A stretch of DNA of 64,000 bases, taken from assembly GCA_963383645.1 (NCBI GenBank), contig OY726559.1, positions 122,126,721 through 122,190,720 on the forward strand, in the 5' to 3' direction. The position numbers and the translations under genes were made by a program. Shown here piece by piece: positions 12,054-22,237 of the stretch. How positions within the stretch are numbered: position 1 is the first letter of the stretch; each line of letters begins with the position of its first letter. Below the pieces are notes generated by a model. It was not told where the DNA came from. It was given only the letters and a program-made list of their open reading frames with translations, and made no database searches. Origin of the DNA: Muscardinus avellanarius (taxonomy: Eukaryota; Chordata; Mammalia; Rodentia; Gliridae).

Positions 12054-12971
12054 ATGGGAAAGAGGAATAATACTGGAGCAATGAATGCACACAACACCAC
12101 AACATCAGAACCCGATAAAACAGAAATGCAGAGATTTCTAGAAGATCAAATCAGGAAAATAACTGTAGAAATTATAGAGGTGCTTCGAAAAGAACTCAGA
12201 GAGAGCCAAAAAGAGATAAAGGATGCAATTAATGAAGTAAAGGCCTCAATTCAAAGCAAAAACAACAGATTAGAACACATGGAGAACAGAATCTTGCTCT
12301 TAGGAGATGATCATTCCAAAAATGAACGCATAGTTTCTAATCTAGAAAAAAATATCCGACAGCAGGAATCTGATATTGAAGAAATATGGGCCCATTTTAA
12401 GAGAGCTAACCTAAGAATAATTGGAATAGAGGAGGGAAAAGAAAGTGAAACCAAAGGGATCAACAATCTCTTCAAGGAATTAATAGCAGAAAATTTCCCA
12501 GACATAGAGCAAGAGGTCGATACACAGGTCCAGGAAACTTATAGAACTCCCTTTATACAGGATCGGAGAAGAGGATCCCCACGCCACATAATTGTCAAAA
12601 TGACCAATGTGGAAGCCAAGCAGAGAATCTTAAAGGCAACAAAAGCAAAGGGCCAAGTGACATTCAGAGGCAAACCAATTAGAATCACTCCAGACTTCCC
12701 AAACCACGTTATGAGAGCCAGAAGTGCTTGGAGTAACATATTCCCAATTCTGAAAGAAAACAACTTCCAGCCCAAAATTTCCTACCCAGCAAAACTTTCT
12801 ATCAAATTAGATGGAGAAATAAGAAGCTTCCATGACAAACAGAAACTGAAGGAATTTATGTCTTCAAAACCAGCACTAAAGAAAATACTCAAAGAGATTA
12901 ACTACAAAGAAGAAATAGGTAACACACACCAGAACCAGAGAAACAAGATTTTCCATCCAACAGACAACTAA
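12054..12971 (+). CDS. Intact L1-type ORF1 protein, 305 aa
   Basis: Single open frame from ATG (MGKRNN) to TAA 12969-12971. Residues about 30-120 are rich in E, K, L, I and N with a heptad-like pattern (coiled coil). The following NLRIIGI segment opens the RRM-like domain, and RHIIVKM, KGQVTFRGKPIRITPDF and FQPKISYPAKLS mark the C-terminal RNA-binding domain. This is the full layout of mammalian ORF1p. The frame is also open about 26 codons upstream of the ATG, so a non-AUG start cannot be excluded. It is the only intact ORF1 in the window. Expression is unknown. Confidence 0.85.
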   Translation: MGKRNNTGAMNAHNTTTSEPDKTEMQRFLEDQIRKITVEIIEVLRKELRESQKEIKDAINEVKASIQSKNNRLEHMENRILLLGDDHSKNERIVSNLEKNIRQQESDIEEIWAHFKRANLRIIGIEEGKESETKGINNLFKELIAENFPDIEQEVDTQVQETYRTPFIQDRRRGSPRHIIVKMTNVEAKQRILKATKAKGQVTFRGKPIRITPDFPNHVMRARSAWSNIFPILKENNFQPKISYPAKLSIKLDGEIRSFHDKQKLKEFMSSKPALKKILKEINYKEEIGNTHQNQRNKIFHPTDN

Positions 12972-13878
12972 GATTGGTTATCTGTGGAGATTCATTATTT
13001 ATGTTAGTCTTTTACCTAGCTCTAAATTGTATTGTTTGCCTTTATTGTTAATTTTTAGAATTTCTAGTTGGAATATTAATATACCTTCAGATATAGCATT
13101 TGGAAATATTTTATCCCATTCTATCAGTAACTTTTAACTGTGTTTACATTGTCTTTGGATATACAATATATATTTTTTTTATTTTTTAGGGAGTTTGTAT
13201 ACTCTTCTGTTGCCTGTGCCATTGAAATCATATCCAAGAAATCACTGCCAATTTCAATGTTGTGAGGTTTTATGACCTAGATTTTCTCCTAAAAGTTTAT
13301 AGTCTTAAGATTTATATTTAGGTCTTTTTATCTATTTTGAGTTAATATTTGTATATGGGATTAGGTAAGGGTCCAATTTTATTCTTTTCCATGTAATTAT
13401 TATTTTTCAACAATATTTAGTTAAAAGATTATTATTTCCACCACCAAATGTTCATGGAAACCTTGTCAAAAATAACTTGACAATATAGGGAAGAGTTTAG
13501 CTCTAGGCTTGTATTTAATTCCAATGGTTTATATATCTGCCTTTAGAACAGTACTACACTGTTTTAATTATTGTAGGTTTATATGGTTTGAAATCAGAAA
13601 ATATATATCTTCTAGCTTTGTTCTTTTTCAGGATCGTTGTGGGTATCTAGAGTCCATATTCCATATTAGGATAGATTTTTTTCTGAAAAATAAATATATA
13701 AATATATGATAGTTTCACCAAAAAAAAAAAATAGAAAAAAATACTCTCTGGTAAGAAAGAAAGTAAAAAGAAATATTAAAATGTTATCTTTAAGTCTTCA
13801 AAAGCTTGGTATCAGACAAATGAAACTCTTATGTGAGATTATCATTTTTAATTTTGGATAAATTGCTATAATACTAGA
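12972..13878 (-). other. Block replacing ORF2 in copy H1: inverted old-L1 ORF2 segment
   Basis: Reading the minus strand, the part from about 13450 back to 13050 follows L1 ORF2 text: counterparts of 'thr-lys-ile-asn ser' style sequence near 13370, then a GAATGGGATAAAATATTT-like stretch near 13120. The plus strand around 13600 (TAGCTTTGTTCTTTTTCAGG) is likewise typical antisense ORF2. The remainder (about 13680-13878) is A/T-rich and not recognised. The same block occurs in copies H2, H4 and H5. Confidence 0.65.
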
Positions 13879-14101
13879 TGTCAACCACTAAGCCAAGCAT
13901 GGGAGGGAGGGATGGGGAGAAAATGGGGTGGGGATCGGGTGGGGGCTGACTGGGCAATGTGTGCATGTATGTCTACAAAAGTTTGTATCCCAGTATGATG
14001 TATGAATACAGTACACCAATAAAAAATTAAAAAACAAATAAAAAAATAAAATTAAATTAAAAAATGAAGTTATTTTAAAAAATAAATAAAAGAAGCAGAA
14101 G

Positions 14102-15232
14102 CTTGTAAAGGGTATAAGACCAATATACCCACATATCGGCATTGGTATCATCAACGGCATAAGAAATTAAAATGAAGACTACTTACTGCTATCACATTAA
14201 ACCTAATAGCTTCTCTGCAGCAAATGAAATTATCAAGAACCTCAATAGAGGACTGACAGAATGGGAGAACGATCTTTGCAAGCTATTTCTCCAATGGAGG
14301 ATCTAAAATATACAAAGAACTCAAGAAACTCAGTGCAAAAAACAAAAAACAAAAAACAAAACCTAATTTAAAAAATGGGCAAGTGACTAGAGATTTCACA
14401 AAGGAAATATAAATGGCCAATAAATATATAAAAAGTTCAACATTATTGGCAATCAGAGAGATGCAAATAAAAACTTCCCTGATATTTCACCTAACCTCTA
14501 TTAGAATGGCAATCATGAAAAACACAAACAATATGATAGCGAGGATGTGGAGAAGTAGGAACTCTGATACATTGTTGGTGGGATTGTAAATTAGTGCAAC
14601 CACTTTGGAAATCAGTATAATGGATCCTCAGAGGAATGAGACGAGCCTATCATCTCTATATAGGGGAATATATTCAAAAGAATTAAAACCAGACTACTAT
14701 AGCAATATATGCATATATATGATTATAGTTGCAAAATTCATAATTGCCTAACTGGAAACAGCTGAGATGTCCATCAATAGATGAATGGATTACACAATTA
14801 TGGAATGTATACACAATGGAATTCTACTCACCCACAAAGAAAAAAAAATATGTCATTTTCAGGGAAATGGATGGAACTGAAGAATAGTATGTTAAGTGAG
14901 TTTAGTTAGTCACAAAAAGTGAACAGTTGAATATTTTCCCTCATATGTACAAGCTAGGAAATAACTGAGATATAGGAAGGACTCTAGGCAAAGGAGGAGA
15001 AACTTAAGAGGAGTGAAGAAGGGAACTAACTGGGGAAGATGGGAAGGAGGAAGACTTGAAGAGGAATGCACCTCAGTGGAGATTATGTGCACATATAAAC
15101 TTATTAAAGCCAATTAGTGTGTTGAGCTTGGAAAGAAGGGGAGGGAGAGGACATAGGGTGGGAAGTAGGGCTCAATGAGTGCCGTGTGCATTGTGTTGTG
15201 TGCAACAAACAAGATGTTTAACTTGAGAATTC
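14102..15232 (+). mobile_element. Old L1, ORF2 end and 3'UTR (segment 4 of 4)
   Basis: Resumes after the duplication of H1, runs about 90 bases, then jumps near 14205 to the counterpart of copy A 8570 (internal deletion). The ORF2 C-terminal text follows with stops. The 3'UTR has purine-rich GGGAGGGAGAGGACA at about 15138. Confidence 0.75.
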
Positions 15233-15234
15233 TC

Positions 15235-15565
15235 TTTTACATTTTTTTCTTGATTAACACTGATAGTAGTTCATTGGTCTTTTCAAAGAAGTAGGTTTTA
15301 GTTTCTGTACTTTTATATTTTCCTATTTTCAGTTCTATTGATTTTTATTCTTTTTTTTTACTTTATTTAAATTTAAATTGTGTTTATTTCTCTAGTTGCC
15401 TAAATTGTGGAAGTCTAGGTTGTCAATTTTATACTATTTTTTTCTTTCAATGCATCACACATATTTTGATAAATTGTACTTTTATACTCATTTTGTCAAA
15501 ATAAATATGAAAATACAATTTTAATACCACTGCAGTCTGGGGAGAGCTTTTATTATTTTGTTGTA
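15235..15565 (-). mobile_element. Ancient L1, antisense ORF2 fragment
   Basis: T-rich stretch with L1M-style antisense ORF2 wording (AGTTCATTGGTCTTTTCAAAG at about 15269). It continues beyond the LTR at about 16440. No open frame. Confidence 0.55.
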
Positions 15566-15707
15566 GGTTGAATTATATCCCCCAAACCCTCAAAAATAGG
15601 AAGCCCTAACCCCCAGTACTTATGAACATGACCTTATTTGGAAATAGGACAGTTGTAGATGGAATCAAATTATGATTATTTCCTTATTCCAATATAAATG
15701 GTATCTT

Positions 15708-16114
15708 TATTTCTTTCTTCTTTTTGGTGGTACTGGAGATTGCACCCACAGGCATTCTACCTCCAAGCTAAACCCCCAGTTCTGTTTTTTATTCTTTTTT
15801 TTTTTTTTTCTGGTGGTACTGGGGATGGAACCCTTCTACCTTTGGGCTATACTCCCAGACCTATATTTTATAGGGTCCCTTTAGCCAGAGAGGGGCTTTG
15901 AACCTGTGTGATCCTCCTGTCTCTGCCTCCGAAGTGCGGGGATTACAAGTGTGCACCACCAAACCCGGCTATTCTTTATTTTGAAGCTTAGGGTCTCACT
16001 AAGTTGCAGAGGGCCTCTCAGTAAATAGCTGAGACTAGCTGCAGACCTGCTGTCTTCCTGTTTCAGTCTCCCAAGTACTGGGATTTTTAAGTGTGTGCCA
16101 CCACACCCGGCTTG
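15708..16114 (-). mobile_element. Older B1-dID SINE, itself interrupted
   Basis: Near-perfect duplication AATGGTATCTT (15697-15707) and AATGGTGTCTT (16115-16125). Right half at about 15720-15785, left half at about 15971-16112. A younger SINE splits the two halves. Confidence 0.8.
15797..15970 (-). mobile_element. Younger B1-dID SINE nested in the older one
   Basis: Starts with a poly-T run and TGGTGGTACTGGGG, ends ACCAAACCCGGC. Same orientation as its host. Shows SINE-in-SINE layering. Confidence 0.8.
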
Positions 16115-16439
16115 AATGGTGTCTTCATGAGAAGGAAAAGTGCCATGTGAAGGCAGAGACTCTCAGGGAGAATGCCATATGATTAGAGAAATAGAGAGAT
16201 TAGAGTGATTAAATAGTCAGCCAATGAAAGTCAAAGAGTGAAAGTTGCCTCCAGAAAATACAAAGAAGCAAATCAGGATTTCCCCTACAAGTTTCAAAAA
16301 AAATATGGTCCTGCCAACACCATGGTTTTGGACTTCAGGCTTCCTGAACTGTAAGACACTGCATTTCTGTTGTTTTAAGCCACCTGATTACCTGGTTTGT
16401 GTTGTAGTACTTAGTTACAACAGACCACACTTTGTATTT

Positions 16440-16806
16440 TTTAAATAAATTAAAGTGTGTTTCATGGCCCAGAATATGGTCTATTTTAGTGAATGTTCCA
16501 TGTAATCTTGAGAAGAGTGTGTATTCTGCTACTGATGGATGGAATACTTTATAAATGACAATTAGATGAAGTTGCTTGAGAGTGCCGTTTAGGGCAAATC
16601 TATCCTTACTGGGTTTTTTTGTTTTGAACTGTTGCTTGAACTATCAGTTACTGAAAAAGTTTTATTGAGATCTCCATAGTAATAGTGGACAGTATTATTA
16701 GGTACATAAAAACTAAGGGTTATTATTATTCCTTAGGTAATTGACCTATTTGTCTTTAGGCAATGCTCCTCTTTGTCCCCAATAATTATTCTGAAGTCAT
16801 CTTTGA
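16440..16806 (-). mobile_element. Ancient L1, antisense ORF2 fragment (continued)
   Basis: Wording such as GTTTCATGGCCCAGAATATG (about 16460) and GTGTGTATTCTGCTACTGATG is typical antisense L1M ORF2. It continues the fragment interrupted by the LTR. Confidence 0.65.
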
Positions 16807-16816
16807 AATTAATATA

Positions 16817-17030
16817 AAGCCAGGTGTGGTGGCACATGCTTGTAATACCAGCATTCAGGAGGCTGAGACTGGGGGATCGCGGTTCTCGGACAGCCTCAGA
16901 TACTTAGTGAGGTTCTCCACAACTTAGTGAGACCCTGTTGCAAAATAAAGAATAAAAAATAAGGCAGGGGGTGTAGCTTGGAGGTTGAATGCCCCTGGGT
17001 TCCATCCCCAGACCTGCAAAAAAAAAAAAA
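16817..17030 (+). mobile_element. B1-dID SINE, older type
   Basis: Duplication AATTAATATA at 16807-16816 and 17031-17040. Sense orientation, with GATACTTAGTGAGG older-type left half and a 14-A tail. Confidence 0.85.
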
Positions 17031-17040
17031 AATTAATATA

Positions 17041-18660
17041 GCTGCTCCAGGTTTCTGTTGAATAATATCAGTGTGGCCTATTTTTTTTCTATTCCTTGCC
17101 TTGAATTTTAAAACAGTTTGCTAAAATAATTTTAAAATAACATAATAGCTGAATGATTTATTTCACATGTCTACTATTCACCCATATAGCGTGGACTGTT
17201 CATTAGCTTTTAGCATATTCAGAGTTGTGCAACCATCATTACAATGAATTTAAAACAATTTAATTAAAACCTAAAAACCTTACAATCCCTTAGCAAGTCC
17301 TCTATCATTTACCAGGCCCAAGTAACCACGAATCTACTTTTTCTATGAATTTACCTATTCTTAGTATTTAATTTAAGATGCTGTAATATTGGAATGGAAT
17401 CAGGGAATATGTGGTCTTTTGTGGATAATTAGGTGCTCTCTTGTGAATAGCTTCTTTCACTTAGATAACCTTTTCAAGATTCATTTATATCGTAGCATGT
17501 ATTAGTACTCTTTTTTTTTTTAAATACCTACAGGCATTTTACCTCCAAGTTACATCTCCAGCCTGATTTTATTTATTTGGAAACAGCATCTTACTAGGTT
17601 TCTGAGAGCCTCCCTACATTGTCAAAGCTGACTTTGAACCTGTGATTCTCCTGTTTCATCCTCCCAGTGTGCACCACCACACCCAGAGCCTTCATTTCTT
17701 TTTATTGTTGAATAAAATTCCGTTATGTGAATATACTATTTTTAATGTATCCATTACTCAGTTTATGACTTTGAGTATTTTCATTCAGACTATTTTAAAT
17801 AATGCTTCTGTACACACTGGTGTAGAACTTTTTCTGTGGCAATGCTTTTGTTTTCCTTAGGCACATACCTATGAGTGGGTTGCTGGATCGATCATGAGGG
17901 TAGCTCTATGCTTGAAGGAGTAACCAGACTATTTCCTCAGTGGTTGCACAATTCCCACTTGTTAGTATATGAGGGTTGAAATTTTTCCATATATTTTCCA
18001 GGAATTTGTTATTGTCTCTCCTTTTTTATTTTAGTCATCCAAATGGGTGTGAAATTATATTTCATTGTGGTTTTGATTTTCAATTTACTGAAAATTGACA
18101 TCCTTTAACATGCTTTATAGTTGTATATCTTTTGGGAAGAGATGAACATTCAAGATCTTTACTGCTTTTTAAGCTCCAACCCCATCTTTTCAGTTTTGTA
18201 TTTTAACAGTTTTCTATATATTCTAATATATTCTAGATGTTTATTATTAGATATACAATTTGTGAAATTTTCTCCCTTTCTGTGGTTTGTGTTTTTGCAA
18301 TATCTTTTGAAACCAAAATATTTAATTTTGATGATGTTAAGTATATATTTTTTCTTTTATCTTTTGGTGTAGTATAGAATCTATTACTAAATCCAAGGTC
18401 ATAAAAATCATACCTACAGTTTCTTTGAATAGCTTTATATTTATCTCAATAGTTTAAGGTTTTTTTTAAAAAAAACTATTTTTGAATTAATTTTGGTACA
18501 TGGTATGAGGTAAGGGCCCAATTTCATTCTTCTGCATGCAGCTATCCAGTTGTTCTCCATTTACTGAAGAGTATTGTCTTCACATTGAATAGTCTTGGCA
18601 CTCTTGCAGATCAGCTGACTGTAAATGTCAAGAGTTATTTCCAGACACTCAATTTTACTC
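17041..18660 (-). mobile_element. Ancient L1M-type L1, antisense
   Basis: Antisense 3'UTR and ORF2 end of an old L1: landmarks GTAACCACGAATCTACTTTT (about 17321), ATATGTGGTCTTTTGTGG (about 17408), TTGCTGGATCGATCATG (17880), GTGGTTTTGATTTTCAATTT (18068). Broken by a SINE at 17507. No coding potential. Confidence 0.65.
17507..17687 (-). mobile_element. B1-dID SINE, older type
   Basis: Poly-T start at 17511, ends ACCACACCCAG. Diverged (the right half has lost part of its end). Nested in the ancient L1. Confidence 0.75.
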
Positions 18661-18729
18661 CAAAACAGCTGGAATTATTGACTTCACTGTGCTTCACTCC
18701 CCTCTCCCCAAGAATGAATTCATTTACTC

Positions 18730-18850
18730 CATGAGGGGGCACTATTCATACTCCCATTTTACAGAAGAAATAGCAGAGATAGAGTGATTTGTCCAGGATG
18801 TGAAGTTAGGCCGCCTGACTTGAGGGCCTAGGTCCTTAATCAAGCTGGAA
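18730..18850 (-). mobile_element. MIR SINE fragment
   Basis: The core CCCATTTTACAGAAGAAA followed by GTGATTTGTCCAGGATG is the complement of the conserved MIR core (the '...CTCAGTTTCCTCATCTGTAAAATGGG' region). Ancient mammal-wide tRNA-derived SINE, here between L1 layers. Confidence 0.7.
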
Positions 18851-18952
18851 AATAGAACTTTAGAATTCTACTGAAAAGTACATTTTAAACAAAAAGGATG
18901 GGGACAGGAAGATTTACTAGCGTGCTCGACGTGTTAGAAATGAATTTGCCAG

Positions 18953-18970
18953 ACTTCCGGGAAGATGGCG
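18953..18970 (+). promoter_or_regulatory. ETS and YY1-like motifs at the element's first bases
   Basis: ACTTCCGG (18953-18960) is a good ETS site, and AAGATGGCG (18962-18970) is a good YY1 site. Human L1 also has YY1 near its first bases, where it positions initiation. The complement is seen at the 5' end of copy H5 (about 56719-56740), and with one change in H4 (about 43685-43702). Function is inferred. Confidence 0.65.
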
Positions 18971-19744
18971 ACCGAGAAAAGCGGGGCTTAAGAGCCCCGC
19001 TAACAACAAATCTCCATTACCACAAAATCAGTGCCTTTCATAGCCAGAAAACACCATCACCAGTGAAACAAAAAATCACCAGGCTCCAGAGAGAAAGCGG
19101 ACTGAGAACAGAGCCACAGAGGAGATACACCGACCTCGCACACGAGGACGCGGCAGACGCGGCAGCAGCGCCATACTGCCGGAGGCACCGGCAAATTCAC
19201 GGGATGGCTACAGCAAGCCGAGGTGAGCCACTGCGGAACAGCTAGGTGGGATTTCTCCGCGCAGAGAGCATCTAAAGCTCCCAATGGCCGAGCTCAGCAC
19301 ACTCTGCAGGGATTCAGAGTAGAAATCAAAATCAAGAAGAAAAACGCCAGCCCCATAGCCGAGGGCGTAGCAGTGGCGCCATATTGCCACTGGCGGCAGC
19401 AGCAGCGAATTCAGCGAGGCCAGTACAGCTACATCTGTGTACTCAAGAACAGTGAGTCAAATTGCAGGCCACAGAGGAGAAATCCCAGTACTGTACTCCC
19501 TGGGACTTGACCCAGTGGGGGAGGGGCGGTGGCAGAGATATCACACCATAGGAGAACGTGCAACCTGGCACCCCCCACAGTCTAAAGCAGCCTCTATCGA
19601 CTCTCTGGGTCGGAGACTCTGTGATACAAGCCAGTAAAGGAGTATTGGGTTTTGAGATACTACTGACTCGAGATCCAGAACACCTTAAGGGAAGTCATAG
19701 TGACCCAAGGGAAGAACCCAGAGAAGGCACAAACATCGGAAATC
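18971..19744 (+). promoter_or_regulatory. H2 5'UTR with two related modules
   Basis: CpG-rich leader. The module with GCAGCAGCGCCATACTGCC (about 19158) is echoed by GCAGTGGCGCCATATTGCC (about 19371), each followed by a CGGC..CAGC tract and a GCAAATTCA/GCGAATTCA stretch. The spacing is near 210 bases. Such duplicated leaders recall L1 promoter monomers. Same arrangement in H4, H5 and L1 copy A. Confidence 0.6.
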
Positions 19745-20662
19745 ATGGGAAAGAGGAATAATACTGGAGCAATGAATGCACACAACACCACAACATCAGA
19801 ACCCGATAAAACAGAAAATCAGAGATTTCTAGAAGATCAAATCAGGAAAATAACTGTAGAAATAATAGAGGTGCTTTGAAAAGAACTCAGAGAGAGCCAA
19901 AAAGAGATAAAGGATGCAATTAATGAAGTAAAGGCCTCAATTCAAAGCACAAACAACTGATTAGAACACATGGAGAACAGAATCTCGCTCTTAGAAGATG
20001 AGCAATCCAAAAATGAACTCATAGTTTCTAATCTAGAAAAAATTATCCGACAGCAGGAATCTGATATTGAAGAAATATGGGCCCATTTTAAGAGAGCTAA
20101 CCTAAGAATAATTGGAATAGAGGAGGGAAAAGAAAGTGAAACCAAAGGGATCAACAATCTCTTCAAGGAAGTAATAGCAGAAAATTTTCCAAACATAGAG
20201 CAAGAGGTTGATACAAAGGTCCAGGAAACTTATAGAACTCCCTTTAGACAGGATCGGAGAAGAGGATCCCCATGGCACATAATTGTCAAAATGACCAATG
20301 TGGAAGCCAAGCAGAGAATCTTAAAGGCAACAAAAACAAAGGGCCAAGTGACATTCAGAGGCAAACCAATTAGAATCACTCCAGACTTCCCAAACCAAGT
20401 CATGAGAGCCAGAAGGGCTTGGAGTAACATATTCCCAATTCTGAAAGAAAACAACTTCCAGCCCAAAATTTCCTACCCAGCAAAACTTTCTATCAAATTA
20501 GATGGAGAAATAAGAAGCTTCCATGACAAACAGAAACTGAAGGAATTTATGTCTTCAAAACCAGCACTAGAGAAAATACTCAAAGAGATTAACTACAAAG
20601 AAGAAATAGGTAACACACACCAGAACCAGAGAAACAAGAGTTTCCATCCAACAGACAATTAA
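19745..20662 (+). pseudogene. ORF1 of H2, two nonsense changes
   Basis: Same length (918 bases) and frame as the intact H1 ORF1. In-frame stops: TGA at 19877-19879, where H1 has CGA (a CpG transition), and TGA at 19958-19960, where H1 has AGA. No frameshift; the 230 codons after the second stop, covering the RRM and C-terminal domain, are open. The source copy therefore carried an intact ORF1. Confidence 0.85.
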
Positions 20663-21739
20663 GATTGGTTATCTGTGGAGATTCATTATTTATGTTAGTC
20701 TTTTACCTATCTCTAAATGGTATTGTTTGCCTTTATTGTTGTTAATTTTTAGGATTTCTAGTTGGAATATTAATATACCTTCAGATATAGCATTTGGAAA
20801 TATTTTATCCCATTCTATTAGTAACTGTTAACTCTGTTTACATTGTCTTTGGATATACAATTTTTTTATTTTTTTATTTTTTAGGGAGTCTGTATACTCC
20901 TCTGTTGCCTGTGTCATTGAAATCATAACCAAGAAATCACTGCCAATTTCAATGTTGTGAGGTTTTATGACCCAGATTTTCTCCTAAAAGTTTATAGTCT
21001 TAAGATTTGTATTTAGGTCTATTATCTATTTTGAGTTAATATTTGTATATGGGATTAGGTAAGTGTCCAATTTTATTCTTTTCCATGTAATTATTATTTT
21101 TTAATAATATTTAGTTAAAAGATTATCATTTCCACCACCAAATGTTTGTGGTAACCTTGTCAAAAATAACTTGACAATATAGGGAAGAATTTAGCTCTAG
21201 GCTTTTATTTAACTCCAATGGTTTATATATCTGCCTTTAGAATAGTACTACACTGTTTCAATTATTGTAGCTTTATATGGTTTGAAATCAGAAAATATAT
21301 ATCTTCTAACTTTGTTCTTTTTCAGGATCATTTTGGGTACCTAGACTCCATATTCCATATTAGGATAGATTTTTTTCTGAAAAATAAATATATAAATATA
21401 TGATAGTTTCACCTAAAAATAGAAAAAAATATTCTCTGGTAAGAAAGAAAGCAAAAAGAAATATTGAAATGTTATCTTTAAGTCATCAAAAGCTTGGTAT
21501 CAGACAAATGAAACTGTTATGTGAGATTATCATTTTTAATTTTAGATAAATTGCCATAATACTAGATTTCAACTACTAAGCCAAGCATGGGAGGGAGGGA
21601 TAGGGAGAGAATGGGGTGGGGATTGGGTGTGGGCTGACTGGGAAAAGTGTGCATGTATGTCTACAAAAGTATGTATCCTACTATGATATATGAATACAGT
21701 GCACCAATAAAAAAAAAAAAAAAGAAATGAATTTGCCAG

Positions 21740-21913
21740 CCAGGCGTGGTGGTGCACGCCTGTTATCCCAGTATTTGGGAGGCTTGGACAGGACAATCCT
21801 ATGTTCGAGGCCAGTCTCAGCAACTTTGAGCCCCGTTTCAAAATAAAAAATAAAGTAGGGGGAGGGTGTAGCTCAGCCATAGAATGCCCCTGATTCATCT
21901 CCAGTACTAAGAA
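21740..21913 (+). mobile_element. B1-dID SINE just upstream of the TEX9 promoter
   Basis: Begins CCAGGCGTGGTGGTGCACGC right after the H2 duplication, ends in CTCCAGTACT and an A/G-rich tail. Left half older type. Its 3' end is about 110 bases from the start of the CpG-rich promoter. Confidence 0.85.
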
Positions 21914-22092
21914 AAATGAAAAAGAAAAGAAAAAAAAAGGGAAACGGGACTTGCCTTCCACATAGTTCCACACGCAAATGGATAAGTTATATCTGCTGTA
22001 AATCCAAGCCTGCATCTGGGCAGCCCAGGGTGGGCGGAGCCGCGCCCGCGCCTGCTCAGTGTGAGGACGCTGGGGGGGGGAGGAGCCGAGTC

Positions 22093-22106
22093 GTTGCCAT
22101 GGTGAC
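22093..22106 (+). promoter_or_regulatory. X-box (RFX-type) palindrome
   Basis: GTTGCCATGGTGAC. The left half GTTGCC fits GTNRCC exactly, the spacer is 2 bases, and the right half GGTGAC fits RGYAAC at 5 of 6 positions. It lies 22 bases upstream of the start codon. RFX factors use such sites to drive ciliary genes. Binding is inferred. Confidence 0.7.
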
Positions 22107-22154
22107 GCGTCCCAGGACCCAGGAAAGATGGCGAGTCGAAACCTTGGCGCACGG
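22099..22154 (+). other. Upstream ATG overlapping the TEX9 start
   Basis: ATG at 22099 in strong context (GCCATGG), 29 bases before the main ATG and in a different frame. After splicing of exons 1 and 2 it would run to a TAG within exon 2, giving about 41 codons that overlap the main frame. It only matters if transcription starts upstream of 22099. The same bases form the X-box centre. Confidence 0.45.
22128..22154 (+). CDS. TEX9: TEX9 exon 1 coding part
   Basis: ATG in good context (A at -3, G at +4) encoding MASRNLGAR, residues 1-9. Donor GTCAGT at 22155. Ends in phase 0. The N-terminus is the least conserved part of the protein, so the start rests on the frame continuing into exon 2 and on the promoter position. 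Confidence 0.75.
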
Positions 22155-22237
22155 GTCAGTTCAGCGCTAGACTCTGAGCTCCGAGGACTTCCGATCCTCT
22201 TGAACTTAGGTGTGAACGCCCCTCTTCTCTTTTGCAG

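Larger units (their letters stand above)
11603..14087 (+). mobile_element. ORF1-only L1 derivative, copy H1
   Basis: A 14-bp duplication AAAAGAAGCAGAAG lies at 11589-11602 and 14088-14101. Order: truncated L1 5'UTR (11603-12053), intact ORF1 (12054-12971), a replacement block (12972 to about 13878), and L1 3'UTR with CACCAATAAAAAATT and A-rich tail. There is no ORF2. The replacement block starts immediately after the ORF1 stop codon. Related in concept to HAL1 ('half-L1') elements. Mobilisation by an autonomous L1 is inferred. Confidence 0.88.
15566..16435 (+). mobile_element. MaLR-like LTR, split by nested SINEs
   Basis: The 5' part (15566-15708: GTTGAATTATATCCCCCAAA, then CCCCAGTACTTATGAACATG and ACCTTATTTGGAAATAGG) and the 3' part (16115-16435: GGTGTCTTCATGAGAAGG, CCTGCCAACACCATGG, TTCTGTTGTTTTAAGCCACC) match the mammal-wide MaLR (ERVL-related) LTR pattern from memory. 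A non-coding relic. It sits inside the ancient antisense L1. Exact subfamily not determined. Confidence 0.65.
18953..21723 (+). mobile_element. ORF1-only L1 derivative, copy H2, full length
   Basis: Bounded by a perfect 16-bp duplication GAAATGAATTTGCCAG (18937-18952 and 21724-21739). About 2.77 kb: 5'UTR 18953-19744, ORF1 19745-20662, replacement block 20663 to about 21568, L1 3'UTR to CACCAATAAAAA and an A tail. The 5' end is complete, starting ACTTCCGGGAAGATGGCGAC. Very similar to H1 along its whole length by eye. It ends about 400 bases upstream of the TEX9 start codon and immediately 5' of a SINE. Confidence 0.9.

Noticed and set aside
12311..12775. Antisense frames across ORF1 (also at 20230-20466, 42139-42396 and 55242-55466)
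   Set aside because: Shadow frames of ORF1 that recur only because the element recurs.
18898..19245. 115-codon frame at the start of copy H2
   Set aside because: Lies in the L1-type 5'UTR, begins in flanking DNA, and is not kept in H1, H4 or H5.
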